24,236 nucleotides of DNA, taken from the NCBI GenBank assembly GCA_910579075.1, contig CAJTSV010000005.1, positions 54,244-78,479 of the forward strand. Reading direction: 5' to 3'. A model generated the notes under the pieces. That model was not told where the DNA came from. It saw only the letters and a list, made by a program, of their open reading frames with translations, and made no database searches. The translations under genes and the position numbers were made by a program. Source of the DNA: an uncultured Eubacterium sp. (GTDB lineage Bacteria; Bacillota; Clostridia; Lachnospirales; Lachnospiraceae). Numbering within the stretch: the stretch's first letter is position 1; every line of letters starts with the position of its first letter. Positions 7,262 to 15,066 of the stretch are shown here, piece after piece.

Positions 7262-8206
7262 CTAATCGCCGTTTAACAGCATGTAAACACAGCCATATAC
7301 GCCCGCGTCATTTCCAAGCTGTGCCAGTGCAAAATCTGCATTCCGGCAGGAATGGAACGCACGTTCTATGTAATATTTGCGGATGGCTTCTATGACAATC
7401 GAGCCTGCCTTGGACACGCCGCCGCCGATAACAAATACTTCCGGGTCTAAAATGCCGGCTGCATTGGCAAGCGCTGTGCCGAGAATTTTCCCCATTTTTT
7501 CCACAACCTCAAGCGCAATGGCATCCCCGGCTTTGGCTGCGTCAAACACTGCCTTGGCCGTTATGGTTTCTTCCCCGCGCAGGGAGCTTTCCCGGTCATC
7601 CGCTGCCAGTGCGCGTTTTGCAAGCCGGACAATTCCGGTTGCCGATGCATACTGCTCCAGGCAGCCGCGCTTGCCGCAGCCGCAGGTTTCTTCCTCTGTC
7701 TCATCCACGAAAATATGGCCGATTTCCCCGCCGGCACCGTTTGTGCCATGAATAATCTGCCCGTTGACAATGACACCGCCGCCGACACCGGTTCCAAGCG
7801 TAACCATAATGACGTTCTGGTATCCTTTTCCGCCGCCCTGCCACATTTCACCCAGCGCAGCTACATTGGCGTCATTGCCGGCTTTTACTTTCAGCCCGGT
7901 CTTTTCACTCAGCTCCTTCACCACTTCCACGCGGTTCCACCCCAGGTTGACACATACCGTTACCACGGATGCATCCACGACCGGGCCCGGAACGCCGATG
8001 CCGATGCCTTCCACATCTTCTTTTGCAATGCCTTCCTGTACCAGGCGTCCTTCGATGACTGCTGCCACATCATCCAGGATGGATGCCCCGTTATTCTGTG
8101 TATTGGTCGGAATTTCCCACTTGTCCAGCATATGCCCTGTCATCTCAAACAGGCTCATTTTAATTGTCGTCCCGCCAATGTCCACGCCAAATCCGTATTT
8201 TTTCAT
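7262..8206 (-). CDS. ROK family glucokinase
   Basis: A 314-residue ROK kinase, probably glucokinase (ATP + glucose to glucose-6-phosphate, cytosolic). It has the ATP-binding DIGGTTIK (residues 9-16), the catalytic GNDAN (D111), the sugar-binding GGEIGH (E160, H163), and the ROK zinc cluster CGCGKRGCLEQ (C174, C176, C181). No DNA-binding domain precedes the kinase, so it is not an XylR/NagC-type repressor. Glucokinase, rather than fructokinase or N-acetylmannosamine kinase, is the best reading but not certain. AAGGAGA lies just before ATG 8206, whereas the longer in-frame upstream extension has neither an RBS nor family similarity. It is the first gene of an operon with the GT2 and flippase-like genes. 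Confidence 0.88.
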   Translation of the reverse strand: MKKYGFGVDIGGTTIKMSLFEMTGHMLDKWEIPTNTQNNGASILDDVAAVIEGRLVQEGIAKEDVEGIGIGVPGPVVDASVVTVCVNLGWNRVEVVKELSEKTGLKVKAGNDANVAALGEMWQGGGKGYQNVIMVTLGTGVGGGVIVNGQIIHGTNGAGGEIGHIFVDETEEETCGCGKRGCLEQYASATGIVRLAKRALAADDRESSLRGEETITAKAVFDAAKAGDAIALEVVEKMGKILGTALANAAGILDPEVFVIGGGVSKAGSIVIEAIRKYYIERAFHSCRNADFALAQLGNDAGVYGCVYMLLNGD

Positions 8207-8296
8207 GTCTGTTCTCCTTTTCCTTTTTCCTGTACCGCATTCCGGCCAGCCTGCCCCGTGCACTCCGGCAGCTTTGCCTGAAATCGTATTATAACC

Positions 8297-8325
8297 AGTA
8301 TAGGAGAATTTCAAAAGCATGTCAA
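8297..8325 (-). promoter_or_regulatory. Strong sigma-A promoter for the glucokinase operon
   Basis: The minus strand has TTGACA (8325-8320), a 17-nt spacer and TATACT (8302-8297). A second -10-like TATAAT follows at 8293-8288. It lies between the gatB stop codon and the glucokinase, so this operon can be transcribed independently of aspS-gatCAB. No clear terminator was seen after gatB. Confidence 0.85.
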
Positions 8326-8342
8326 CCGGCAAAACATCTTCC

Positions 8343-9776
8343 TCACTGCTGCAGCAGTTCCTTCAGCAGCTGGTTTACCATCCCCGGATTTGCCCTGCCC
8401 TTCATGGCCTTCATTGTCTGCCCTACCAAAAAGCCCATCACCTTTTCCTTCCCGCTGCGGTAATCCTGCACGGATTTTGGATTGCTGCGGATAACTTCCC
8501 CTATCACGCTGCGCAGCGTCTCCTCGTCGCTGACAGCACGCATGCCCTTTTCCTCGGCATACTGCTGCGGGTCTGTGCCGTGATAAAACAGCTCCTCAAA
8601 TACTTCCTTGGCAGCCGTATTGCTCAGGTCGCCGGAATCTGCCAGATTTACCAGCTTTGCAAGCTTTCCTGCATCCAGCTTCCATTCATCCGGTTCTTTT
8701 CCGCTTTCCTTTAACAGGCGCATCGTTTCGCCCATCAGCCAGTTGGCCACCTTTTTCGGCTTCCCGCAGATTGCGGAAGCTTCCTCAAAAAGGTCTGCCA
8801 TCTGCCTGGAAGATGTCACAATGGCTGCATCATAATCCGGCAGGCCGTACTGCTTTTTATAGCGGCGCATCCGTTCGTCCCGAAGTTCCGGCTGCGCCGC
8901 GCGGATCTGTTCGAGCCACTGCGTGCTGATAACGACCGGCACAAGGTCCGGCTCTGGAAAATAGCGGTAGTCCTTCGCGTCTTCCTTCGAGCGCATGGCA
9001 TACGAACAGCCCTTTGCGTCATCCCAGCGCCTTGTTTCCTGGATAACCGCAGCGCCGGATTCCAAAAGGCTTATCTGGCGCTGTGTCTCATGCGCGGCCG
9101 CCCTTGTAATCGCACGGAAGGAATTCAGGTTTTTCATTTCCGTGCGCGTCCCGAGCTGTGGCGAGCCTGTTTCGCGCACAGAAATATTGACATCGGCACG
9201 CATCGAGCCTTCCTGCAGCCTGCAGTCCGAAGCGCCCAGGTACTGGATAATCATGCGCAGCTTTTCCAGGTATGCAATGGCTTCGCTGGCACTGCGCATA
9301 TCCGGCTCTGATACGATTTCGATTAAGGGCACGCCGGAGCGGTTGTAATCGACAAGCGAAATGTCTTCCCATTCGTCGTGAACGAGCTTCCCGGCATCTT
9401 CTTCCAGATGGATTTCGTGGATTCCGACATATTTCCTGCCGGATTCTGTCTCGATTTCCACCCTGCCATTGCGGCACAGCGGCTCATAGAGCTGGGAAAT
9501 CTGGTAGTTCTGCGGGTTATCCGGGTAAAAATAATTCTTCCGGTCAAACCTGCTGAACGAAGAAATCTCACATTCCGCCGCAAGCCCCACAGCAGCGGCA
9601 TATTCCACTGCCTTTTTGTTAAGCACGGGAAGCGAGCCCGGCATCCCGGTACAGACCGGGCAGGCATGCGCATTCGGCGGCGCCCCGAATGCCGTGGAAC
9701 AGCCGCAGAAAATCTTGGTCTTTGTGGCTAACTCGACATGGACTTCCAGTCCGATAACCGTTTCATACTGCTTCAT
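8343..9776 (-). CDS. gatB: Asp-tRNA(Asn)/Glu-tRNA(Gln) amidotransferase subunit B
   Basis: A 477-residue GatB, normal length. It holds the kinase/amidation site that activates misacylated Asp-tRNA(Asn) or Glu-tRNA(Gln) with ATP and uses ammonia from GatA. Seen: GLEVHVEL (9-16), zinc cysteines C24, C26, C39 and C42 in the FCGCST...ACPVCTGMPG block, SGVPLIEIVSEPD, GSMRADVNIS, and the C-terminal YqeY-like tail that grips the tRNA elbow. The ATG at 9776 overlaps the gatA stop by 4 nt (ATGA), with AAGGAG inside the end of gatA about 10 nt upstream. It is the last gene of aspS-gatC-gatA-gatB. Confidence 0.97.
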   Translation of the reverse strand: MKQYETVIGLEVHVELATKTKIFCGCSTAFGAPPNAHACPVCTGMPGSLPVLNKKAVEYAAAVGLAAECEISSFSRFDRKNYFYPDNPQNYQISQLYEPLCRNGRVEIETESGRKYVGIHEIHLEEDAGKLVHDEWEDISLVDYNRSGVPLIEIVSEPDMRSASEAIAYLEKLRMIIQYLGASDCRLQEGSMRADVNISVRETGSPQLGTRTEMKNLNSFRAITRAAAHETQRQISLLESGAAVIQETRRWDDAKGCSYAMRSKEDAKDYRYFPEPDLVPVVISTQWLEQIRAAQPELRDERMRRYKKQYGLPDYDAAIVTSSRQMADLFEEASAICGKPKKVANWLMGETMRLLKESGKEPDEWKLDAGKLAKLVNLADSGDLSNTAAKEVFEELFYHGTDPQQYAEEKGMRAVSDEETLRSVIGEVIRSNPKSVQDYRSGKEKVMGFLVGQTMKAMKGRANPGMVNQLLKELLQQ

Positions 9777-11254
9777 TTTTCCAGCGCTCCTTTCTGCCGT
9801 GCATACGGGCATGGCCGGTAGCCGTAAGCCCGTTCCAGCGCACAGGCTGCACGGATGATTTTTTTCTCCTGAAAGCAGTCCCCGATAAGCTGCACCCCGG
9901 CCGGAAGCCCGTTTTTATCCAGGCCCGCCGGAACCGAAGCTGCCGGAAGCCCGGCCAGGTTGACGGCCACCGTATAAATATCCTGCAGGTACATCTGAAC
10001 CGGGTCAGACAGGCTTTTTCCGATTTCCGGTGCCGTCACCGGCGATACCGGGCCCAGAATCAGGTCATATGCCGCAAACGCCCTGTCAAAGGCTTTTTTT
10101 ATCAGTGCCTTCGTGCGCAGCGCTTTTAAATAATAGGCGTCGTAATAGCCCGAGCTGAGCACGAAGGAGCCAAGCATAATGCGGCGCTTTACTTCTGCCC
10201 CAAAGCCCTGCGAACGGGATTTTTTATACATGTCATGCAGCCCCTCATACTGCGGTGCGCGAAAGCCGTATTTTATCCCGTCGAACCGTTCCAGGTTGGA
10301 ACTGGCTTCGGCACATGCTATGACGTAATAAGCCGGGACTGCATATTCTGCAAGGCTTAAGCTGAATTCTTCCACAACAGCCCCGTCTGCGCGCAGCACA
10401 TCCGCTGCTTGCCAGACAGCCGCCCGGACATCTGCATCCAGCCCTTCGCCGAGATAATCTGCCGGAATGCCGATTTTCATGCCCCGGACATCTTCCTGCA
10501 GCGCAGACGTAAAATCCGTATCATTGCGCTGCAGGGAAGTGGAATCCTTCTCGTCATGCCCGGAAATCACTTCCAGCACAGCCGCACAGTCAGACACCGT
10601 CTTTGCAGCAGGGCCTATCTGATCCAGCGAGGATGCATAAGCCACGAGTCCATAGCGGGAAACCGTCCCGTAAGTCGGCTTGAATCCGGCCACGCCGCAA
10701 AACGCTCCCGGCTGGCGTATGGAACCGCCCGTATCTGAGCCGAGCGCATACGTGCATTCTTCTGCCGCCACCGCCGCACACGAGCCGCCTGACGAGCCGC
10801 CCGGCACATGGGCTGTATTCCACGGGTTTTTCGTCGGCCCGTAATAAGAAGTCTCTGTCGTCGAGCCCATGGCAAACTCATCCATATTTGTCTTGCCTAT
10901 CACAACGGCTCCGGCCCGTTCCAGGCGCAGGACAGCCTCTGCCGTATAACACGGCACAAACCCCGAAAGCATTTTTGAGCTGCAAGTAGTCCGCAGCCCT
11001 TTTGTGCACAGATTGTCCTTGACTGCTGCCGGAACGCCGGCCAGCGGGCCTTTCAGCTCCCCGGCGCTGATTTTTTTCTGGACTTCGCGGGCCCTTTGCA
11101 ATGCCCCCTGTGCATCCACGGTAACAAAGCTGTGGATATCCGGTTCTTTCTGTTCAATCTGGGCAAGCGCGTCCCGGACCGCTTCTTCCACGCCTGCCTC
11201 GCCGGAGCGGATTTTTGCCCCCAGCTCCAGTGCTGTCAAACTTGTAAGACTCAT
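9773..11254 (-). CDS. gatA: Asp-tRNA(Asn)/Glu-tRNA(Gln) amidotransferase subunit A
   Basis: A 493-residue amidase-signature enzyme, the glutaminase subunit of GatCAB. The Ser-cisSer-Lys triad is visible: K79 in AAVKDN, S154 in GGSSGGS and S178 in DTGGSIR. It hydrolyses glutamine and channels ammonia to GatB. Its start overlaps the gatC stop by 4 nt, with AGGAGGA provided by the last codons of gatC. Length and motifs are normal, and I see no deviation. Together with GatB and GatC it makes Gln-tRNA(Gln) and/or Asn-tRNA(Asn); the neighbouring aspS favours an Asn-tRNA role at least in part. Confidence 0.97.
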   Translation of the reverse strand: MSLTSLTALELGAKIRSGEAGVEEAVRDALAQIEQKEPDIHSFVTVDAQGALQRAREVQKKISAGELKGPLAGVPAAVKDNLCTKGLRTTCSSKMLSGFVPCYTAEAVLRLERAGAVVIGKTNMDEFAMGSTTETSYYGPTKNPWNTAHVPGGSSGGSCAAVAAEECTYALGSDTGGSIRQPGAFCGVAGFKPTYGTVSRYGLVAYASSLDQIGPAAKTVSDCAAVLEVISGHDEKDSTSLQRNDTDFTSALQEDVRGMKIGIPADYLGEGLDADVRAAVWQAADVLRADGAVVEEFSLSLAEYAVPAYYVIACAEASSNLERFDGIKYGFRAPQYEGLHDMYKKSRSQGFGAEVKRRIMLGSFVLSSGYYDAYYLKALRTKALIKKAFDRAFAAYDLILGPVSPVTAPEIGKSLSDPVQMYLQDIYTVAVNLAGLPAASVPAGLDKNGLPAGVQLIGDCFQEKKIIRAACALERAYGYRPCPYARQKGALEK

Positions 11255-11568
11255 GCATCTCCTCCTGTTCCCTGCGGCGCAAAGGTCTTTGGTGCCGCAA
11301 AGCTGCGCCCTTTCCGCTCCGGTGCATTCGCAAGCGCGTCTTCATGCCCGTCGCCATTTGTCACAATATCTTCCCGGAAGACATTGACCTGTTCAAATAT
11401 ATGCACCGCCGGCTCCGCTTCCCCTGTGGGAAGCTCCTTTAACCGGTCCACATATTCCAGCATGCGCTCCATATCGGATTTTGCAGCCTTTTTCTCATCC
11501 CCGGACAATTCCAGCTTGGCAAGAATCCCGACGTATTCGATGATTTCGTCTGTAATTTTCCCTGGCAT
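11251..11568 (-). CDS. gatC: Asp-tRNA(Asn)/Glu-tRNA(Gln) amidotransferase subunit C
   Basis: A 105-residue GatC, the small belt subunit that stabilises GatA on GatB. The N-terminal helices carry ITDEIIEYVGILAKLELSG and a segment with MLEYVDRLKELPT, and the C-terminal extended arm includes NVFREDIV, as in GatC proteins (compare the usual N-x-x-R-x-D-x-V). The ATG at 11568 follows AAAGGAG. The gene starts 27 nt after the aspS stop and overlaps gatA by 4 nt, so the operon is tightly coupled. Confidence 0.95.
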   Translation of the reverse strand: MPGKITDEIIEYVGILAKLELSGDEKKAAKSDMERMLEYVDRLKELPTGEAEPAVHIFEQVNVFREDIVTNGDGHEDALANAPERKGRSFAAPKTFAPQGTGGDA

Positions 11569-11595
11569 ATCTGCTCCTTTCTGTACTCCGTGTCC

Positions 11596-13341
11596 TTACT
11601 CCCGTATTTTTACATGCACCTCGCGCAGCTGCTGCTCCGTCACCGTGCCCGGCGCGCCGCACATCAGATCCTGTGCGTTTCCGTTCATCGGATAAGCCGT
11701 CACTTCCCGGATGTTATCCTCACCGCGCAGCAGCATCAGCATCCGCTCGATTCCAGGCGCCATCCCGGCATGCGGCGGCGCACCGAACTGGAATGCTTCA
11801 TATAACGCGCCGAATTTTTCCTGCAGCGTTTTTTCATCATATCCGGCGATTTCAAACGCCTTTGCCATCGTCTTCACATCATGATTGCGCACCGCGCCGG
11901 AAGCAAGCTCCACGCCATTGCATACAATATCATACTGGCACGCCAGGATATCCAGCGGGTCTTTTGTGTTTAATGCCAAAAGCCCGCCCTGCGGCATCGA
12001 AAACGGGTTGTGGGTAAATACCGGCTTTTTCGTTTCCGGGTCTTTTTCATACATCGGAAAATCATTTACATAGCAGAACCGGAACGCATGTTCTTCCAAA
12101 AGCCCCAGCCGTTCCCCCAGCTGCGTGCGTATCATGCCCGCATAATAAGCCGCCCGCTCCTGCCTGTCTGCCATAAAAAAAACCGTGTCCCCGGCCTTTA
12201 ATCCTGCCAGCCTGCTAAATTCTTCCCTGCAGCCATCCGGAATAAACTTTTCAATCGGGCCTTTCAGCGTGCCGTCTTCGAGCACATCCAGATACCCCAG
12301 GCCGCCCATGCCGATGCCTGTGGCAAACTGCAGAAGCTTTTCATGAAAGCCCTTTGACATCTGCGCATGGACACGGATGGCCCGCACCGTTTTTCCAAGA
12401 AACGGCCGGAAGGTGCATTTCTGGAAAAAATCCGTCATATCGAAAATCCGCAGCGGGTTGCGCAAATCCGGCTTATCCGTGCCGAACAAAAGCATGGCCT
12501 CCTGATAGCTGTATACCGGAAACGGTGCCTTATCCACCACGCTGCCCTGCGGCGCGAAAGCTTCAAAAGTCTCGGAAAGCACCTGTTCGCCCACGGCAAA
12601 GACGTCTTCCTGAGTGGCAAAGCTCATTTCAAAATCCAGCTGGTAAAATTCTCCCGCAGAGCGGTCTGCCCTGGCATCCTCATCCCTAAAGCACGGCGCA
12701 ATCTGGAAATATTTATCAACCCCGGACACCATTAACAGCTGCTTATACTGCTGCGGCGCCTGCGGGAGCGCGTAAAATCTTCCCTTGTATTTCCTTGAAG
12801 GCACAAGGTAGTCCCGCGCACCTTCCGGGGATGACGTGCTCAGAATCGGCGTCTGGATTTCCAGAAAGCCCAGCTGCGTCATCTTCTGGCGCAGGAATGC
12901 AAGCACCTTTGCGCGGAACACGATATTATCCATAACCTTCCGGTTTCTTAAATCCAGATACCGGTATTTGAAACGGACATCTTCGCGCACCTTTCTGCTG
13001 GCCTGGATTTCAAACGGCAGCGGCTTTAATACATCGCCGAGCACCTGTATTTCGTGCACGTCCAGCTCAATCGTGCCGGTCGGAATTTTCGGGTTGTATG
13101 TTTCCTCATCCCGTTTTTCCACCAGCCCCCGGACGGAAACGGCCTGCTCTTTGCGGATTCCCTTTAACAGGCTGCTGTCGCGGATAACCGCCTGCAGGAC
13201 CGCATGCATGTCGCGGATATCCAGAAACGATACCCCGCCATGGTCGCGGATGTTTTCCACCCATCCGGCTGCCCTTAATTCCTTTCCGATGTCTGCATCA
13301 CTAATCTGCTCCAGCGTTACATCCCTGTAAATGTTTTTCAT
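11596..13341 (-). CDS. aspS: Aspartyl-tRNA synthetase, possibly non-discriminating (Asp/Asn)
   Basis: A 581-residue bacterial-type class II AspRS with N-terminal anticodon-binding OB fold, catalytic core and GAD insertion. Motif 2 reads FRDEDARADRSAGEFYQLDF, where the GEFYQLD form differs from the FTQID common in E. coli-like enzymes and resembles alphaproteobacterial and some clostridial AspRS. Motif 3 is GMAPGIERMLMLL. In the anticodon-binding loop, RDHGG places His at position 34. In Pseudomonas aeruginosa AspRS a His at what I take to be the same site is linked to relaxed anticodon recognition, so this enzyme may also charge tRNA(Asn). Cotranscription with gatCAB fits that: the complex would convert Asp-tRNA(Asn) to Asn-tRNA(Asn). 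Expression is controlled by the upstream T-box. AAGGAG precedes ATG 13341. Confidence 0.93.
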   Translation of the reverse strand: MKNIYRDVTLEQISDADIGKELRAAGWVENIRDHGGVSFLDIRDMHAVLQAVIRDSSLLKGIRKEQAVSVRGLVEKRDEETYNPKIPTGTIELDVHEIQVLGDVLKPLPFEIQASRKVREDVRFKYRYLDLRNRKVMDNIVFRAKVLAFLRQKMTQLGFLEIQTPILSTSSPEGARDYLVPSRKYKGRFYALPQAPQQYKQLLMVSGVDKYFQIAPCFRDEDARADRSAGEFYQLDFEMSFATQEDVFAVGEQVLSETFEAFAPQGSVVDKAPFPVYSYQEAMLLFGTDKPDLRNPLRIFDMTDFFQKCTFRPFLGKTVRAIRVHAQMSKGFHEKLLQFATGIGMGGLGYLDVLEDGTLKGPIEKFIPDGCREEFSRLAGLKAGDTVFFMADRQERAAYYAGMIRTQLGERLGLLEEHAFRFCYVNDFPMYEKDPETKKPVFTHNPFSMPQGGLLALNTKDPLDILACQYDIVCNGVELASGAVRNHDVKTMAKAFEIAGYDEKTLQEKFGALYEAFQFGAPPHAGMAPGIERMLMLLRGEDNIREVTAYPMNGNAQDLMCGAPGTVTEQQLREVHVKIRE

Positions 13342-13379
13342 TCTGCACCACTCCTTCTTCTGATTCCGGGACTGTATGC

Positions 13380-13417
13380 AAAAAAGCCCCGGAATACGAT
13401 ATTTTGTATTCCGGGGC
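13380..13417 (-). terminator. T-box leader terminator
   Basis: On the minus strand GCCCCGGAATAC (13417-13406) pairs perfectly with GTATTCCGGGGC (13397-13386) around an 8-nt loop, followed by six T (13385-13380). This is the terminator of the aspS T-box, about 40 nt before the aspS start. It is also the obstacle for any read-through from the upstream response-regulator gene. Confidence 0.95.
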
Positions 13418-13699
13418 GAATAAGCGTTTAAACCCGTCTTATCCGCGGTACCACCCGCATTGAATCATCCGCCTGAAATCATTCCAGCTGGATAATCCCA
13501 CTCCTTATGCTTAACGCGCACAACGTGCCAGCCTACTTGATAAAAATAGTTCAGCCGGCCTGCTCCGGAGTGTTCCCTGCATCTCCTCATCCAAACAGCG
13601 CTCTCAGCCGGTGACGCTGTATTTCTGTCGGCCCCTGAAGAACAGAGTCTCCTTCCCTGCATTTCCAGTATGTATTTTTACTGCTGTTTCTGATTGATG
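13380..13699 (-). promoter_or_regulatory. T-box riboswitch controlling aspS-gatCAB
   Basis: The leader carries the diagnostic T-box sequence GGGTGGTACCGCGG (13456-13443) upstream of the terminator at 13417-13380. Stem I has an apical part ACAGCG...GGCTGAGAG...CGCTGT (about 13620-13595). Below it, CTCTGT (13647-13642) can pair with GCAGGG (13580-13575), and GGAG (13652-13649) with CTCC (13570-13567). The loop strand between these helices reads AACA, preceded by the paired G, so GAAC occupies 13575-13572. AAC would read tRNA(Asn) and, one base back, GAA would read tRNA(Glu). Uncharged tRNA should stabilise the antiterminator and switch on the operon. The TGGT of the bulge pairs with the tRNA 3' end. 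The specifier assignment rests on manual folding and is less sure than the T-box call. This feature fills most of the gene-free stretch 13342-13773. Confidence 0.95.
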
Positions 13700-13705
13700 G
13701 GCCTT

Positions 13706-13734
13706 ATCTTAACACAGCCCTGCCATAAATGCAA
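13706..13734 (-). promoter_or_regulatory. Promoter of the aspS-gatCAB T-box transcript
   Basis: TTGCAT (13734-13729), a 17-nt spacer and TAAGAT (13711-13706), with TGT directly before the -10 hexamer (extended -10). Transcription would begin near 13699, giving a leader of about 360 nt. The remaining 13735-13773 is A+T-rich and shows no terminator for the upstream response-regulator gene. Confidence 0.7.
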
Positions 13735-13773
13735 GCAGTTTTCAAAAAATCCTAATTTTCTTAAGCCTGTTTT

Positions 13774-14892
13774 TTAAACGTCTGCTTCCTCCCTTTCCAC
13801 CATTTCCCCGTCCGCAAAAGACAGCTTTTCTTCTGCGGCATTTTTCAAGTCATATTTTGCCAGCCGCAGGCAGTCCAGGATAACCGGGGAAAACACGCCG
13901 CATTCCCCTTCAAATATCATGCGGAACGCTTCTTCCACTGCATACGGCTGTTTATAGACGCGCCTGCTGACCAGCGCGTCAAACACATCCACGACGGACA
14001 CTGCCTGTGCCCAGATTGGAATCTCGTCGCCTTTTAAATGGTCCGGATATCCGCCGCCGTCATAGCGTTCATGGTGATACCGGCAGATATCATAGCAGAA
14101 ATGGTAAAACTCCGATACCTCGCCGTCTTCGCGGAACTGCTCTAACAGCTGGCAGCCGTAAATCGTATGCTTTTTCATTTCCTCAAATTCCTCGTCCGTC
14201 AGCTTCCCGTTTTTTAACAGAATGCTGTCTGAAATGGCAATTTTGCCAAGGTCATGCAGCGCAGAGGCATTGACAATCAGGTCTGTCCTGTCTTTTGTCA
14301 GGCGGTACTGCGGGTAATAAATCCGGATATATTTGAGCATGATTTTTGTCAGGTACCTTACCCTCTGGATATGCTCCCCGGATTCCAGGCTCCTGAATTC
14401 CACAACCGAGCTTAACGCCGTAATCAGGAATTCATTGCGCCGCTGCAGCTTTTTCTGGCTTTCCACCAGCTGCCTGGTACGCATTTTCAGCTTCTGCTCG
14501 ATATCCGCCCGGTGCGCATACAGCTCTATCATATTCATGGCACGCCGCATGACCACTTTGGACGCAAACGGCTTATAAATAATGTCTGCCACGCCGTATT
14601 CATATGCTTTTTCGTTCATATCGTCTGTCGAGTCTTCCGTAATCATAATGACCGGAATCACATCCGTATATCCCCTGCCGGTCATAAAAGCCAGCACTTC
14701 CATGCCCGGCTTGCCCGGCATCAGCATATCCAAAAAAATAAGGGCAATCTGCCTGTGATGCTTTTTTATCCTTTCAATGGCTTCAAAGCCGTCTGCTGCC
14801 TGCAATATGCCGTACTGTTCCTCAAACATGGCTTTTAAAATCTCGCGGTTGATTTCCTGGTCATCTGCAATTAAAATCATATTCCTGTCCAT
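13774..14892 (-). CDS. Response regulator with HD-GYP output domain
   Basis: A 372-residue two-domain regulator. Residues 1-120 are a CheY-like receiver: acidic pair D10-D11, phosphoacceptor D55 in LIFLDMLMPG, and K107 in YKPF. A coiled-coil linker spans about 125-155. Residues about 160-345 are an HD-GYP hydrolase with H213-D214 in ALHDLGKI and HHERYDGGGYP (273-283). The intact HD and GYP motifs predict c-di-GMP phosphodiesterase activity. No partner histidine kinase is adjacent, so it is an orphan. It has its own promoter (14944-14973). It could read through into the aspS leader, where the T-box terminator would stop it. The start at ATG 14892 has GGGAG 8 nt upstream; an in-frame ATG at 14880 is possible. 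Confidence 0.9.
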   Translation of the reverse strand: MDRNMILIADDQEINREILKAMFEEQYGILQAADGFEAIERIKKHHRQIALIFLDMLMPGKPGMEVLAFMTGRGYTDVIPVIMITEDSTDDMNEKAYEYGVADIIYKPFASKVVMRRAMNMIELYAHRADIEQKLKMRTRQLVESQKKLQRRNEFLITALSSVVEFRSLESGEHIQRVRYLTKIMLKYIRIYYPQYRLTKDRTDLIVNASALHDLGKIAISDSILLKNGKLTDEEFEEMKKHTIYGCQLLEQFREDGEVSEFYHFCYDICRYHHERYDGGGYPDHLKGDEIPIWAQAVSVVDVFDALVSRRVYKQPYAVEEAFRMIFEGECGVFSPVILDCLRLAKYDLKNAAEEKLSFADGEMVEREEADV

Positions 14893-14943
14893 ATGCGGTC
14901 TCCCATCCCATGCTTTTTTCCTGTTCCATCCGGAAATACGCTA

Positions 14944-14973
14944 ATCATACCATACAGGCAGCGCTGTGCTCAA
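14944..14973 (-). promoter_or_regulatory. Promoter of the HD-GYP response regulator gene
   Basis: TTGAGC (14973-14968), an 18-nt spacer and TATGAT (14949-14944), preceded by TGG as extended -10. About 50 nt of leader precedes the start codon. Confidence 0.5.
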
Positions 14974-14994
14974 GTGACATTTTCGTCAATTTTT

Positions 14995-15024
14995 TTGTTG
15001 ATAATTACCAAATATTAGTATAAT
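14995..15024 (+). promoter_or_regulatory. Promoter of the alpha/beta hydrolase gene
   Basis: TTGTTG (14995-15000), an 18-nt spacer and a perfect TATAAT (15019-15024); a second TATAAT overlaps at 15024-15029. The gene's AAAGGA and ATG follow about 30-40 nt downstream. Confidence 0.65.
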
Positions 15025-15066
15025 ATAATGAAAAGAAAAAGAAATTTCCACAGAAAGGACGCCGCC

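Noticed and set aside
8288..8316. TTTTGA-17-TATAAT as the main glucokinase promoter
   Set aside because: The overlapping TTGACA-17-TATACT at 8325-8297 matches consensus far better; TATAAT may be a secondary -10.
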